From: a virus
Direction: 5' to 3' (one strand)
Virus record (IMG/VR): IMGVR_UViG_3300025695_000092
Coordinates: 1-24,374 of that record
Length of the DNA: 24,374 bases
Shown here: positions 7,366-16,665 of the stretch, in pieces
How the letters are laid out: each line of letters opens with the position of its first letter
Numbering within the stretch: position 1 is the first letter of the stretch
Translations under genes and position numbers: made by a program
Notes under the pieces: generated by a model
Told to the model about the DNA's origin: nothing
Databases searched by the model: none
The model's input: the letters and a program-made list of their open reading frames with translations, nothing else

Positions 7366-8766
7366 ATGGCTTTAACATTAGGTGGATCTGTGAGTTTAAC
7401 TCCAGCTCCTAGCCAGGTAACATTACCTGGTAATTACATTACTAACTTTGACTTCTTAAGTCAATATTTACCAGACACTTACGAAAAAGAATTCGAAAAG
7501 TATGGTAATCGATCTGTAAGCTCTTTCCTTCGTTTGGTAGGAGCAGAAATGCCTTGTAACTCAGACCTTATCAAATGGACTGAGCAAGGTAGATTACACA
7601 TTAAGCACGAAGGTGTTGTTGTGAAAAATGGCAGCGCTGACGGCGATGGCGAAATTGTACTTTTAATTAGCAACTCTGCAATTAGAAAAGGACAAACAGT
7701 TATGATTTCTGACGGAACTAGCTCTACTGTATCTGCAAAAGGTATCGTTACTGCAAACGATGGTACTGATGTTACTGTGGCATTATATGATGCTGACGGT
7801 ATCCCTGCCTTCACTGGATTAACTGATGGTGCTGATAACAGTGGTACAGATGTAGACGTATTCGTTTATGGTTCTGAATTCAAGAAAGGTACTAACGGTA
7901 TGGAAGATGGTCTTGAGGCTCCTTTCGATGAGAAGTCTAACAACCCTATCATATTAAAAGACAAGTATGAAGTATCTGGTTCTGATATGGCTCAGATCGG
8001 ATGGGTAGAAGTAGAAACTGACGGTGGTGCAGGATACCTTTGGTATTTGAAATCTGAGCACGAAACTCGTTTACGTTTTGAGGATTACTTAGAAACTGCT
8101 ATGATCGAAGCTGTACCAGCACAGGATGTTTCAGGACAAACAAGTGAAGCTTTTGCTTTAGGATATAAAGGATCTAAAGGTCTTTTCTATGCTATCGAAG
8201 AAGATGGTAACACTACTACTGGTTCTTTTTCAGATTTGGATGATATCGATGCTATCGTTACTCGTTTAGATAAGCAAGGAGCAATCGAAGAAAATGTTCT
8301 TTTCGTTAACCGTTCTCTTTCTTTTGAGCTTGATAACATTTTAGCTGCTCAAAATAACTTCGGTTCTTCAGGATCTTCATTCGGATTGTTTGATAACGAT
8401 CAGGATATGGCCTTGAATCTTGGTTTCACAGGGTTCCGTAGAGGATATGATTTCTATAAGTCTGACTGGAAATACTTAAACGACGCTACTATGCGTGGTG
8501 GTATTACTGGTGGAAATGTAGATGGTGTATTAGTACCTGCTGGATCAACTAACGTTTATGACCAAATCATGGGTAAAAACGCTAAGCGTCCATTCTTGCA
8601 TGTACGTTACAGAGCTTCTGAAACTGAAGATCGTAAGATGAAATCTTGGATTTTAGGTTCTGCTGGTGGTGCTTCTAACAGCGAATTAGACGCTATGGAA
8701 GTTCACTTCTTGTCAGAGAGAGCTCTTTGTACTTTAGGTGCAAATAACTTCTTCTTATTCAAGTAA
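7366..8766 (+). CDS. major capsid protein (HK97-fold type)
   Basis: This 466-residue protein resembles the major capsid proteins of crAss-like and marine podoviruses: N-terminal 'YITNFDFLSQYLPDTYEKEF', then 'KWTEQGRLHIKH', a Thr/Asp/Gly-rich beta insertion (about 90-170), 'VFVYGSEFKKGTNGMEDGLE' (165-184), 'NNPIILKDKYEVSGSDMAQ' (192-210) and 'YLWYLKSEHETRLRFEDYLE' (224-243). It would form the icosahedral shell. Its codons differ from its neighbours: AAC, TTC, CGT and ATC are used much more often, as expected for the most abundant virion protein. The ATG at 7366 follows an A-rich leader 22 bp after the scaffold stop, so the two are probably on one mRNA. A stable hairpin follows 11 bp after the stop. 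Confidence 0.9.
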   Translation: MALTLGGSVSLTPAPSQVTLPGNYITNFDFLSQYLPDTYEKEFEKYGNRSVSSFLRLVGAEMPCNSDLIKWTEQGRLHIKHEGVVVKNGSADGDGEIVLLISNSAIRKGQTVMISDGTSSTVSAKGIVTANDGTDVTVALYDADGIPAFTGLTDGADNSGTDVDVFVYGSEFKKGTNGMEDGLEAPFDEKSNNPIILKDKYEVSGSDMAQIGWVEVETDGGAGYLWYLKSEHETRLRFEDYLETAMIEAVPAQDVSGQTSEAFALGYKGSKGLFYAIEEDGNTTTGSFSDLDDIDAIVTRLDKQGAIEENVLFVNRSLSFELDNILAAQNNFGSSGSSFGLFDNDQDMALNLGFTGFRRGYDFYKSDWKYLNDATMRGGITGGNVDGVLVPAGSTNVYDQIMGKNAKRPFLHVRYRASETEDRKMKSWILGSAGGASNSELDAMEVHFLSERALCTLGANNFFLFK

Positions 8767-8777
8767 GATTAAAAATA

Positions 8778-8820
8778 AGTAGTCTTTACCCTCGTCGTTG
8801 TGATGGGGGTAATTACTACT
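8778..8820 (+). terminator. long hairpin after the capsid gene (terminator or mRNA 3'-end stabiliser)
   Basis: Positions 8786-8796 pair with 8802-8812 (11 pairs, three of them G-U) around a GTTGT loop. After a 2x2 internal loop, AGTAGT (8778-8783) pairs with ACTACT (8815-8820), for 17 pairs in total. The downstream sequence is AT-rich but lacks a clean T run, so it may be a partial terminator or a barrier to 3' exonucleases that raises capsid mRNA levels. Confidence 0.65.
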
Positions 8821-8845
8821 CTTATAAATTTTAAATTAAATCAAA

Positions 8846-9589
8846 ATGAAAAAACAAGCTGTCCTTAAGGACAAAACTTACAAGTTAAAAGGCAATAAAT
8901 CTCCATTAGCCTTTATGATTAACTCACGTAACTCACGTAGAAAACCACTATTATATTTTGACGGAACTCGAAACAGAGCTCTAAGGTATTCATCAAACCA
9001 AGCATCACCATTTGAAGATGAGCAGGATAATAATGCAATCTTGGAACCTATTGTTTTTGAAGATGGTATGTTATTTGTGAGAAAGGAAAACCCAGTCTTA
9101 CAAGAATTTTTATCATATCACCCAGGTAATGGAAGTCTTTTTGAAGAGGTGGATAATGAAAAAGATGCAGCAGTTGATGTTGAGACACTAGATGCTCAGC
9201 TTGAGGCTCAAGTCGAAGCAAAAAATTTAAATATTGAGATGCTTGAAACTATAGGCCGAATAGCTCTTTCTTTGAATGTAGACAAACTATCTACAGCAGA
9301 GCTTAAAAGAGACGTTAGATTATATGCTAAAAACAACCCAGAGGATTTTTTAAACACATTGAATGATCCTATGTTAAAGTTGCAAAGTCTAGCTTCTAAA
9401 TGTCTTGCTGAAGGTCTATTAAAGATGAAAAATAAAAACAAGGACATATATTTTAACTTACCTCAAAACAAAAAGAAACTATTAAGCGTTCCTTTTGGTG
9501 ATTCACCGATACATACGCTGTCATCTTTCTTCCAAACAGACGAGGGTATTGAACTTATGTCTATGTTAGAAAATAAATTAGAAGAATAA
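8846..9589 (+). CDS. conserved phage protein of the capsid region, function unknown
   Basis: This 247-residue protein has a basic N-terminus ('KQAVLKDKTYKLKGNKSPLAFMI'), then 'KPLLYFDGTRNRALRYSSNQ' and 'SPFEDEQDNNAILEPIVFEDG', a motif-rich first half of about 100 residues. A helical, acidic second half follows ('ELKRDVRLYAKNNPEDFLNTL' near 155-175), ending in a Lys-rich segment and a short acidic helix. I recognise the general pattern from marine phages, where it sits directly after the major capsid gene, but I know of no assigned function. Capsid decoration, head completion or an assembly factor are all possible. No signal peptide, membrane segment or catalytic motif is visible. It lies between the post-capsid hairpin and a terminator, with no obvious promoter of its own, so it is probably read through from the capsid transcript at lower level. 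Confidence 0.75.
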   Translation: MKKQAVLKDKTYKLKGNKSPLAFMINSRNSRRKPLLYFDGTRNRALRYSSNQASPFEDEQDNNAILEPIVFEDGMLFVRKENPVLQEFLSYHPGNGSLFEEVDNEKDAAVDVETLDAQLEAQVEAKNLNIEMLETIGRIALSLNVDKLSTAELKRDVRLYAKNNPEDFLNTLNDPMLKLQSLASKCLAEGLLKMKNKNKDIYFNLPQNKKKLLSVPFGDSPIHTLSSFFQTDEGIELMSMLENKLEE

Positions 9590-9617
9590 CCTCTATATAG
9601 TTTACCGCTATATATTT

Positions 9618-9651
9618 ACCCCTTCAGAAATGGAGGGGTTTATTTATTTTT
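9618..9651 (+). terminator. Rho-independent terminator with GAAA tetraloop
   Basis: A 9-bp stem (9618-9626 with 9631-9639, one G-U pair) encloses a GAAA tetraloop and is followed by a T-rich tract (TTATTTATTTTT) to 9651. It stands between the 247-aa gene and a promoter, a clear boundary between transcription units. Confidence 0.85.
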
Positions 9652-9654
9652 GAT

Positions 9655-9662
9655 TATATTTG
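9655..9662 (+). promoter_or_regulatory. Bacteroidota-type promoter, -7 element TATATTTG followed by CA
   Basis: TATATTTGCA fits the -7 consensus plus the commonly following CA. It lies directly after the terminator and 16 nt before the ATG at 9679, so the untranslated leader would be about 10 nt. No -33 TTG is seen at the usual spacing. It would drive the connector and tail genes. Confidence 0.7.
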
Positions 9663-9678
9663 CATAAAATATTAAAAG

Positions 9679-10638
9679 ATGATAAACACTGTAAGGAATA
9701 CTGTATTGGCTATTGCTAACAAGCATAACTTCGGATACATAACTCCTGCTGACTTCAATCTTTATGCAAAGCAAGCTCAACTAGATATCTTCGAGAACTA
9801 CTTTTACAGATATAATGAATGGTTGGCTAAGCAAAACGCTAGAGTTTCTGGAAGTCAATATGCAGATATAGTAAAAAATTTAGAAGAGGCTATAGACCTA
9901 TTTTCTGTAGAGGAATCTCTATATAGAAATCAATCAAACGTGTATAATACTCCTAATGAAACAAACAACGACAATACTTATTACCTTATGAATAAAGCAT
10001 TGGTATATCAGAGTGTTCTTTCTGAAGGAACAACTGATGGAACCTCTGGGGGAAATAACTCTATTGTGGATTCAACACAAGACTTTACATCGATGGGGGT
10101 GTCTGTTGGTGACTATGTAGCTGTTCAAATTGAAGGTGGTATTTTATTTCTAACCGTTATTGCTCTTGTTGGGACTGATCAATTAACAGTAAATTCAACA
10201 AACATTACAACATCTGGAAACCCTTACGCTATATATAGTGCTTCAACAAGCTTGAAAGAAGCTGAGAGAGTATCTCACTCTAAAATCACAATGCTTAACG
10301 TATCAAACCTTACAGCACCAAAAACAAACACTCCAGCGTATACACAGAGTGAGCTTACAGTATCATTATACCCTTCTACAATAAACGCAGTAGGGCAGGT
10401 TAGGTTACAATATATAAGAAAACCTAAAGATCCTAAATGGACATACACAACGTTAGAAGGTGGCGAACCAGCTTTCAATCAGGGTGCATCTGATTATCAA
10501 GACTTTGAGTTGCCTGCTAGTGATGAGTCAAACTTAATAAGTAAGATCCTTCAGTATGCTGGAATATCTATAAGAGAGGCAGATATTTATCAAGCTGCAT
10601 CTAATAAGGAAATTAAAGAAGTACAAAAACAAGGATAA
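9679..10638 (+). CDS. putative head-tail connector ring protein
   Basis: This 319-residue protein has a helical N-terminal part ('YITPADFNLYAKQAQLDIFENYFYRYNEWLAKQN', about 20-53) of the kind found in ring/connector proteins of crAss-like and related podoviruses. A Gly/Thr-rich beta segment is inserted at about 115-190 ('STQDFTSMGVSVGDYVAV' ... 'QLTVNSTNITTSGNPYAIY'), then a beta part containing 'VRLQYIRKPKDPKW', and a C-terminal helix 'ESNLISKILQYAGISIREADIY' that returns to the connector-like pattern. The insert looks like a small barrel added within the ring fold. It is the first gene after a new promoter and shares TAATG with the next ring-like gene. The exact ring is not determined. Confidence 0.65.
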   Translation: MINTVRNTVLAIANKHNFGYITPADFNLYAKQAQLDIFENYFYRYNEWLAKQNARVSGSQYADIVKNLEEAIDLFSVEESLYRNQSNVYNTPNETNNDNTYYLMNKALVYQSVLSEGTTDGTSGGNNSIVDSTQDFTSMGVSVGDYVAVQIEGGILFLTVIALVGTDQLTVNSTNITTSGNPYAIYSASTSLKEAERVSHSKITMLNVSNLTAPKTNTPAYTQSELTVSLYPSTINAVGQVRLQYIRKPKDPKWTYTTLEGGEPAFNQGASDYQDFELPASDESNLISKILQYAGISIREADIYQAASNKEIKEVQKQG

Positions 10639-11555
10639 TGGCATATATAACAGGATATCAATATTACGAAAATAGCGGATCTAGTCCAGAAGATAAAAAC
10701 TGGGGATCATACCAATATATATCTTTAGAAGATATTGTAAACAACTTCATGCTTATGTATGTTGGTAATGACAAGTTGGTAAATAATGTTGAGCGATATA
10801 ACGTGTTATTCCATGCAAAGCGTGGTATTCAGGAATTAAACTATGACGCTCTTAAAGAAACTAAGGTAGTAGAACTATCTGTTTGTGATAACGCAACAGC
10901 CGTTCTGCCTCCAGACTATATAAACTGGGTTAGAATATCACTGTACAAAGATGGTGTATTGATGCCATTAACAGAAAATGTCAACACCAACTTTTCTAAA
11001 AGTTACTTGCAAGACAATAATTGTCGTGTATTGTTTGACGAAGATGGAGATATATTAGTGGGATCAGGTATATTAGATGGAGATAGAGCTGACGGTATAC
11101 AAAAAACACAATACTTAGGTGACGGAAAAATGAATGGTGCTCTTGGATACCAGATAGAAGGTAAATGGATTTTTGATTACTCTATTGGTGCAAGATATGG
11201 TTTGAATACTGAAACCGCCAATGTAAACCCAACCTTTAAGATAAACAAGGCAAGTGGAGTAATAAGTTTTAGCTCTTCTATGGCCGATCAAATTGTTGTT
11301 GTTGAATATGTTTCCGATGGAATGGAAAACGGAGATGACGCAAAAGTTAGTCTTAACAAAATGTTTGAGGACTATGTATACGCATATATAAAGTATGCAA
11401 TACTAAACTCTAAGTTTGGTGTACAAGAGTACATAGTTAACAGAGCTAAAAAAGATAAAAGCTCATTGTTGAGAAACGCAAAAATAAGATTAAGCAACAT
11501 TCATCCAGGGCGATTACTTATGAATATGAGAGGTGCTCAAAAATGGCTAAAGTAG
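10638..11555 (+). CDS. head-tail adaptor ring protein (crAss ring-1 / T7 gp11-like, putative)
   Basis: This 305-residue protein contains 'ISLEDIVNNFMLMYVGNDKL', 'VLFHAKRGIQELNYDALKE' (about 55-74), 'LPPDYINWVRISLYKDGVL' (about 93-111) and a C-terminal helical pair ('YVYAYIKYAILNSKFGVQEY' near 250). This pattern is typical of the adaptor ring proteins between portal and nozzle in crAss-like phages, the counterpart of the T7 tail tubular protein A. A Gly/Asp-rich loop region between about 130 and 190 is longer than in a minimal adaptor. Start and stop are shared or nearly shared with both neighbours (TAATG before, 1 bp after), as expected for subunits made together. Confidence 0.72.
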   Translation: MAYITGYQYYENSGSSPEDKNWGSYQYISLEDIVNNFMLMYVGNDKLVNNVERYNVLFHAKRGIQELNYDALKETKVVELSVCDNATAVLPPDYINWVRISLYKDGVLMPLTENVNTNFSKSYLQDNNCRVLFDEDGDILVGSGILDGDRADGIQKTQYLGDGKMNGALGYQIEGKWIFDYSIGARYGLNTETANVNPTFKINKASGVISFSSSMADQIVVVEYVSDGMENGDDAKVSLNKMFEDYVYAYIKYAILNSKFGVQEYIVNRAKKDKSSLLRNAKIRLSNIHPGRLLMNMRGAQKWLK

Positions 11556-11556
11556 A

Positions 11557-14500
11557 ATGAATATAAACAAAAACTTTGTTGGGTCCAGAATGAATAAAAG
11601 TCTGGACGAAAGATTAATACCTGCTGGTGATTATATCGATGCCTTAAATATTCGTGTATCTTCTGATGAGGATGGCGAAGCACTAACTGCAGAAAACGCT
11701 AAAGGTAATGAGCTTTTGGTTACACCAGAATATGAAGGCTCTGTATTAACTAACGCAAAATGTATAGGAGCATTTGAAGACGGAACAAACGAAACTATTT
11801 ATTGGTTTGTTACCTCTGATGAGGCAGATATGATACTATCATATAACACTAGAACAGATTCAATTGCATATCATGTAGTGTCTGTTACAGTGTTAAACTT
11901 TAATGACAAATATCTTATGAATGGTATAGATAAGATTGATGACTTTCTTTTCTTTACCGATAACTATAACCAACCTAGACGTATAAATGTAAAATCATCA
12001 TACCCAAACCCTGTATCAAATGTTGATCAGATTACGGAAGATGATATATCTGTTATCGTAAAACCACCTGTAAACGCACCAGTATTAAAGTTGTTTAAAA
12101 AAGCAACAAAGCAAAACTACATGGAGGATAAATTTATTCGATTTGCTTATAGATACAAGTATAAAGATGGAGAATATTCTGCACTTTCAGAGTTTTCAGA
12201 GCTAGCGTTTACACCTGGTCAATTTAGGTTAGACTATGGTAGTTACGATATGGTCGGTATGAAAAACAGTAGTAACTCAGTTAATGTTTCTTTTAACACT
12301 GGGCCGTCAGAAGTTGTGGGTATAGACTTGTGCTTTAAGCTGTCTAATTCAAATGTTATAAATGTAGTTGAGAAATACAAGAAAACAGACAGTGGATGGG
12401 CAGATGACGCAAATGTTACTATAGAATTTACAAATCAGAAAATTTATACTACACTAACAGAGAGTGAGTTACTAAGGTTGTATGATAATGTTCCTAAGAA
12501 AGCCAAAGCACAGACTACGGTTGGAAACAGAATTATGTATGCTAACTATTATGATGGTTATGATATAGATACGGTGATAGATTACGAACTTGATCTTATA
12601 AATCATGACATAGGTTTTGATCCAGTTCCAGAAGATATGTCTAACGGGTCTGCATACACATTATCTGGCAGTAGTGTTACAATAACTGATTCAAGGATAG
12701 ATATAGATTTAACTGATGTTAATTTATTAGAAGGTGGTAGTCTTAATATAGATTTTAATATTAGACATGACTCCTTTGGTGGCGATAATTCTTACGTTGA
12801 CGGGAATGAGGTTGAAAACAGATACCAAGAAACATTTGAGTTTATATTTCCTAGAGATTATACCTCTGTACATGATTTAGCTACAGATGCTGATTTTTTA
12901 TCTTCTGTAGAGCTTACGGACCCAACTGGATTTCCAGGTACAGAAAGTGATGGTTACAGTTTAAGTGATTTGTTTTTCTCAAACCTAACGATGCACGCAA
13001 GTGGAGATTGGGGACTTTCAGATGGAGGGATTACTTCATCCGATCAGGGCTTTGTGGTTACTTATTCTGTAAATACAATTAGTATACAGGTCCCTTCAGT
13101 TAAGTTTGAAAGCACTGTTACCCCAGGGACATACGCATATGAGTATTTTCTAATGGCTGAAACAACAGCTTCTGTAACAGAGCAGGGTAATAGACAGAGT
13201 CTGCACAGTAATCGTGATTATGAGGTAGGTGTTGTTTACCTTGATGAGTATAATAGAGCTTCTACTGCACTTGTTTGTAATAACAATACCGTGTATGTTG
13301 AACCTCAAGACTCTATCAACAAGAACTCTGTAAAGGCTACTATAAAACATTTAGCGCCATCTTGGGCGAAGAGATATAGACTCGTGATGAAGCCTAGTAA
13401 GGGTAATTACGAAACAATATACTCAAAGCAATATTATTTTGATGAGCAAGAATCTGTATGGTGGGTTAAACTAGAAGGGGATAATCAGACAAAGTTTAAA
13501 AATGGGGACAACCTTATAGTAAAGAGATCTTCAGCTGGTCCTACTACGGATGTTGTAAAGACAAAGGTCTTAGATTTAGGCTCAAAAACAAAAGGATTTA
13601 TAGATGATTCTGGAGATAATATGATTCCACCAACGTCTGGCATTTACATGAAGCTTAGACCAACTCAATATAATATTTCAGAGCCAGAATATGGTGACAT
13701 TGACAAGGGATCTAAAACTAAAAAAAACGGATATGGTTTAGCATACCCTACATATATTGAGGATGATGAAAATCCAGGGACATATAAAAATTATGACATT
13801 CCATCTGGAAGCGAGATTCGTTTTTACTTCTCAAACCATAGAAATGGTTCTGGTTACAGGTGTGGATCTAGAAGATTTAAATTTGAAAGGACCTTTACCG
13901 CTACTAGAGATTATAACAATCTCTATGATTTTATATTAGGTGAGAATATAGATTTTAACAACCCAACCAACAGCCCAGCGACAGAGAGTAGTGATGACAC
14001 CACTCCAAGTGCTGCTTTCGATGAAAGTGTAGGGGTTTATGATGGCGTGCCAGATGGTATTTTTCAAGGTGGGTATAATGCTGGAGAGGGTAAAACTGGA
14101 ATCAGATGGGCTGAGAAAGGTACAGAGAGAACTGGAGATTATGAATCTTACCTTACGTTTACGCAAGCAGGAGGTAGGTGTAATCGTCGTAACTACTGGC
14201 TGGATGTACATATTCAAGTATTTAGAGCTGGGGAACTTCTTGTGTTTGAAACAATACCAGAAGAAAACACTAACGAAATATATTACGAAGGACAAAAAAG
14301 TTATCCAATTACTCAAGATCGCTACCACACTGGTGATGAACAAAATCAAAATGCCACAAATGCATGTGTTGTTAACTTGGATATGTTTAACTGTTTTGCA
14401 TTTGGTAATGGGGTTGAAAGTTTCAAGATAGAAGACGGTTTAGCTAAACCTGGTTTTAAGATTGGTGCAAGAGTTACTGCTGTATCTGAGCAAGATTACA

Positions 14501-16665
14501 AGGAGTCACACAGATATACCGATATTACATATAGTGGTGTATATAACGATGAGACCAACTTAAACAAACTAAACGAATTCAACCTTGGTTTAGTTAATTT
14601 TAAGACTTTAGAGAAATCTTTCGGACCTGTTGAGGTTATACACGCAAGACAAAAGGATATTCTTGTTCTACAAGAGGATAAGATATCATACGTCCTATTG
14701 GACAAAAACTTGTTATCTGATGCTGGAGCAGGGGGAAGTATTGTTTCTACACCTGCTGTTTTAGGAACTCAACTAGCACGTATTGAAGAGTTTGGTATCA
14801 GTAACCATCCTGAAAGCTTTGCTGTTCACGGTTTTGATGTATTCTTTACAGACCAAAAAAGAGGTTCTGTAATCAATCTTAGAGGTGGACAGGGTCCTGG
14901 AGATCAATTAAATATTGTATCTTCGTTAGGGATGCGTTCTTGGTTTAGAAATGAGTTTATAGATAACATGAATAACATACAGTTGGGTGGATATGATCCG
15001 TACATGAATGAGTATGTATTATCTTTCACAGATAACGATCTTGACATACAGAGAGATACAATTGATTGTGGATTTACTGTGGCTCAACAAAATTCTAATA
15101 CACCTATCACGTATACAGTTAATTTAGATGAATACAATGGAGAAGTTGATGTAGACTACGATGTAACGGCTGGAAGTCTTCATGTTTTAGTAACCTATGA
15201 CGGAACAGATGTTATCGATCAGTCTGTAACTGGATCTGGAACTTTAACATTCTCAAGGAACCAATACAATGTAAATAACTGCGTTGTTGTGTTAACACCA
15301 ACTTCAGCAACCTATGAACTTGATTTCGGCTGTGTACAAGCTCAGCAACTTACTGTTATAAGGATAGTTAAAAACACAAATTATATGGAAACCCAGTCTA
15401 TTCATCATGAGTACTTCTGGGAAGCAAATGGATATACAAGTCCAGTTACAACAGATTCTGTGACATTTGGAGAGGGGCCAGTGTCCCTATATGAATCGTT
15501 TACTAACTACGAATCTTCTGGAGGAGCTCCAGAGGAGGGTGCAATTGTTACAATGAGACACAAGAAGTTAGCATCTGATTTGGCAGAATGGGATTATGAC
15601 AAGTTTAAGTATCTCGTATCGGATACGCTGTATGATGAGAGTGATATCAACACGTTGAGCCCTCTTCTTCAAGAAGCAACCCCGATAAACAACCCTGCAA
15701 CAGATGTATATGAGGCTTCATTTACATATGCAAACCCATCAGATCATCAATACCTATATTTAGTTTGGGATTATATAGAGCCTCAGATTGAATGTTCTGA
15801 CACACTTTCAGCAAGTGGTAGTGAAGGTATATATGAAATAGAACTTGAGTTAGGTACGGATACAGGTATTGCTACGATTCAGTTTGACTCTTTAGGTATT
15901 CCTGATAGATTTGAAATACTGTGGGACGGATCGGTAGTAGCTGACTCTTTATTTGTTGGAGATGACTTGCCAGATACTACGAACGAAAATTTAATTATAA
16001 ACGCAGATTCTCTACCTGTATACAGATATAACGGAACCAGTTTTTCTCAAAGTACAACAGAACCTACAAGGAATGTAAATTTCACATCCGCTCATATATC
16101 AAATTCATCAACGGCTAGACCAACGTCTGGCGATGGATCTATAGGAAATCAGTTAGGTGTTGTTGGGGGCTTCCCAACAGGAACTCCTTTGGCATCTGAT
16201 GGAAATGTTAAGTTAGAGTTTAATAAAGATACAGCATACCCAACAAAAGCAACTATTAGAGTTACTGGCGTAAATACAGGTACAGCTTGGAATATTCAAG
16301 GGGTTGAGTGTCCTATAGATACAACACCTGTAGAACCTGTAGAATATGATGTAAGTGAGTTTTTCTTGCAAGACTGGGCATGGCAAGATGACGTTGATCC
16401 GCAAGGGGGAAGTACAGAGCATGTTGTTGTTATTGAACTTACAAATGGAAATTGGTATTATGACATTCTAAATGGATCTGGACTAAGTGGATTTGAGTCT
16501 GAATACCCAATTGGTAGTACGATTGATCTATCTGATGATATGTCTGGCCCATTTGCTAGTGATACTTTAGCGGAAGAACACTTTGAACAATCGGTAGGAG
16601 GTTCCTTAATCACGGACTTCAACTACGTGAGCGTTAATACTAACAATTATACAATAGTAGAATAA
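11557..16665 (+). CDS. giant tail nozzle/muzzle-like protein (T7 gp12-type)
   Basis: This 1702-residue protein is the tail tube end piece by family. The N-terminus 'MNKSLDERLIPAGDYIDALN' (12-31) is the hallmark start of crAss-like 'muzzle'/stabilisation proteins. The beta-rich body includes 'TTVGNRIMYANYYDGYDI' and a beta-propeller-like block near 1010-1160 ('VIHARQKDILVLQEDKIS', 'GISNHPESFAVHGFDVFFTD', 'LGGYDPYMNEYVLSF'). It would form the nozzle below the adaptor ring and keep DNA in. From about 1170 on, Thr/Ser/Asp/Gly-rich beta modules are appended. One of them (about 1409-1588, 'YEIELELGTDTGIATIQF', 'IPDRFEILWDGSVVADS', 'VNTGTAWNIQGVECP') resembles a module recurring in marine phage tail proteins and may face the host surface. 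It overlaps the next start (TAATG). Confidence 0.8.
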   Translation: MNINKNFVGSRMNKSLDERLIPAGDYIDALNIRVSSDEDGEALTAENAKGNELLVTPEYEGSVLTNAKCIGAFEDGTNETIYWFVTSDEADMILSYNTRTDSIAYHVVSVTVLNFNDKYLMNGIDKIDDFLFFTDNYNQPRRINVKSSYPNPVSNVDQITEDDISVIVKPPVNAPVLKLFKKATKQNYMEDKFIRFAYRYKYKDGEYSALSEFSELAFTPGQFRLDYGSYDMVGMKNSSNSVNVSFNTGPSEVVGIDLCFKLSNSNVINVVEKYKKTDSGWADDANVTIEFTNQKIYTTLTESELLRLYDNVPKKAKAQTTVGNRIMYANYYDGYDIDTVIDYELDLINHDIGFDPVPEDMSNGSAYTLSGSSVTITDSRIDIDLTDVNLLEGGSLNIDFNIRHDSFGGDNSYVDGNEVENRYQETFEFIFPRDYTSVHDLATDADFLSSVELTDPTGFPGTESDGYSLSDLFFSNLTMHASGDWGLSDGGITSSDQGFVVTYSVNTISIQVPSVKFESTVTPGTYAYEYFLMAETTASVTEQGNRQSLHSNRDYEVGVVYLDEYNRASTALVCNNNTVYVEPQDSINKNSVKATIKHLAPSWAKRYRLVMKPSKGNYETIYSKQYYFDEQESVWWVKLEGDNQTKFKNGDNLIVKRSSAGPTTDVVKTKVLDLGSKTKGFIDDSGDNMIPPTSGIYMKLRPTQYNISEPEYGDIDKGSKTKKNGYGLAYPTYIEDDENPGTYKNYDIPSGSEIRFYFSNHRNGSGYRCGSRRFKFERTFTATRDYNNLYDFILGENIDFNNPTNSPATESSDDTTPSAAFDESVGVYDGVPDGIFQGGYNAGEGKTGIRWAEKGTERTGDYESYLTFTQAGGRCNRRNYWLDVHIQVFRAGELLVFETIPEENTNEIYYEGQKSYPITQDRYHTGDEQNQNATNACVVNLDMFNCFAFGNGVESFKIEDGLAKPGFKIGARVTAVSEQDYKESHRYTDITYSGVYNDETNLNKLNEFNLGLVNFKTLEKSFGPVEVIHARQKDILVLQEDKISYVLLDKNLLSDAGAGGSIVSTPAVLGTQLARIEEFGISNHPESFAVHGFDVFFTDQKRGSVINLRGGQGPGDQLNIVSSLGMRSWFRNEFIDNMNNIQLGGYDPYMNEYVLSFTDNDLDIQRDTIDCGFTVAQQNSNTPITYTVNLDEYNGEVDVDYDVTAGSLHVLVTYDGTDVIDQSVTGSGTLTFSRNQYNVNNCVVVLTPTSATYELDFGCVQAQQLTVIRIVKNTNYMETQSIHHEYFWEANGYTSPVTTDSVTFGEGPVSLYESFTNYESSGGAPEEGAIVTMRHKKLASDLAEWDYDKFKYLVSDTLYDESDINTLSPLLQEATPINNPATDVYEASFTYANPSDHQYLYLVWDYIEPQIECSDTLSASGSEGIYEIELELGTDTGIATIQFDSLGIPDRFEILWDGSVVADSLFVGDDLPDTTNENLIINADSLPVYRYNGTSFSQSTTEPTRNVNFTSAHISNSSTARPTSGDGSIGNQLGVVGGFPTGTPLASDGNVKLEFNKDTAYPTKATIRVTGVNTGTAWNIQGVECPIDTTPVEPVEYDVSEFFLQDWAWQDDVDPQGGSTEHVVVIELTNGNWYYDILNGSGLSGFESEYPIGSTIDLSDDMSGPFASDTLAEEHFEQSVGGSLITDFNYVSVNTNNYTIVE

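Noticed and set aside
7479-7814. 111-aa open frame on the - strand within the capsid gene
   Set aside because: It is antisense to a clearly conserved capsid gene; it is open because the capsid codon bias avoids some reverse stops.
13936-14431. Overlapping 130-137-aa open frames on both strands within the nozzle gene
   Set aside because: The nozzle frame is continuous across this part with the expected beta-rich protein; the alternatives have no start context or recognisable features.
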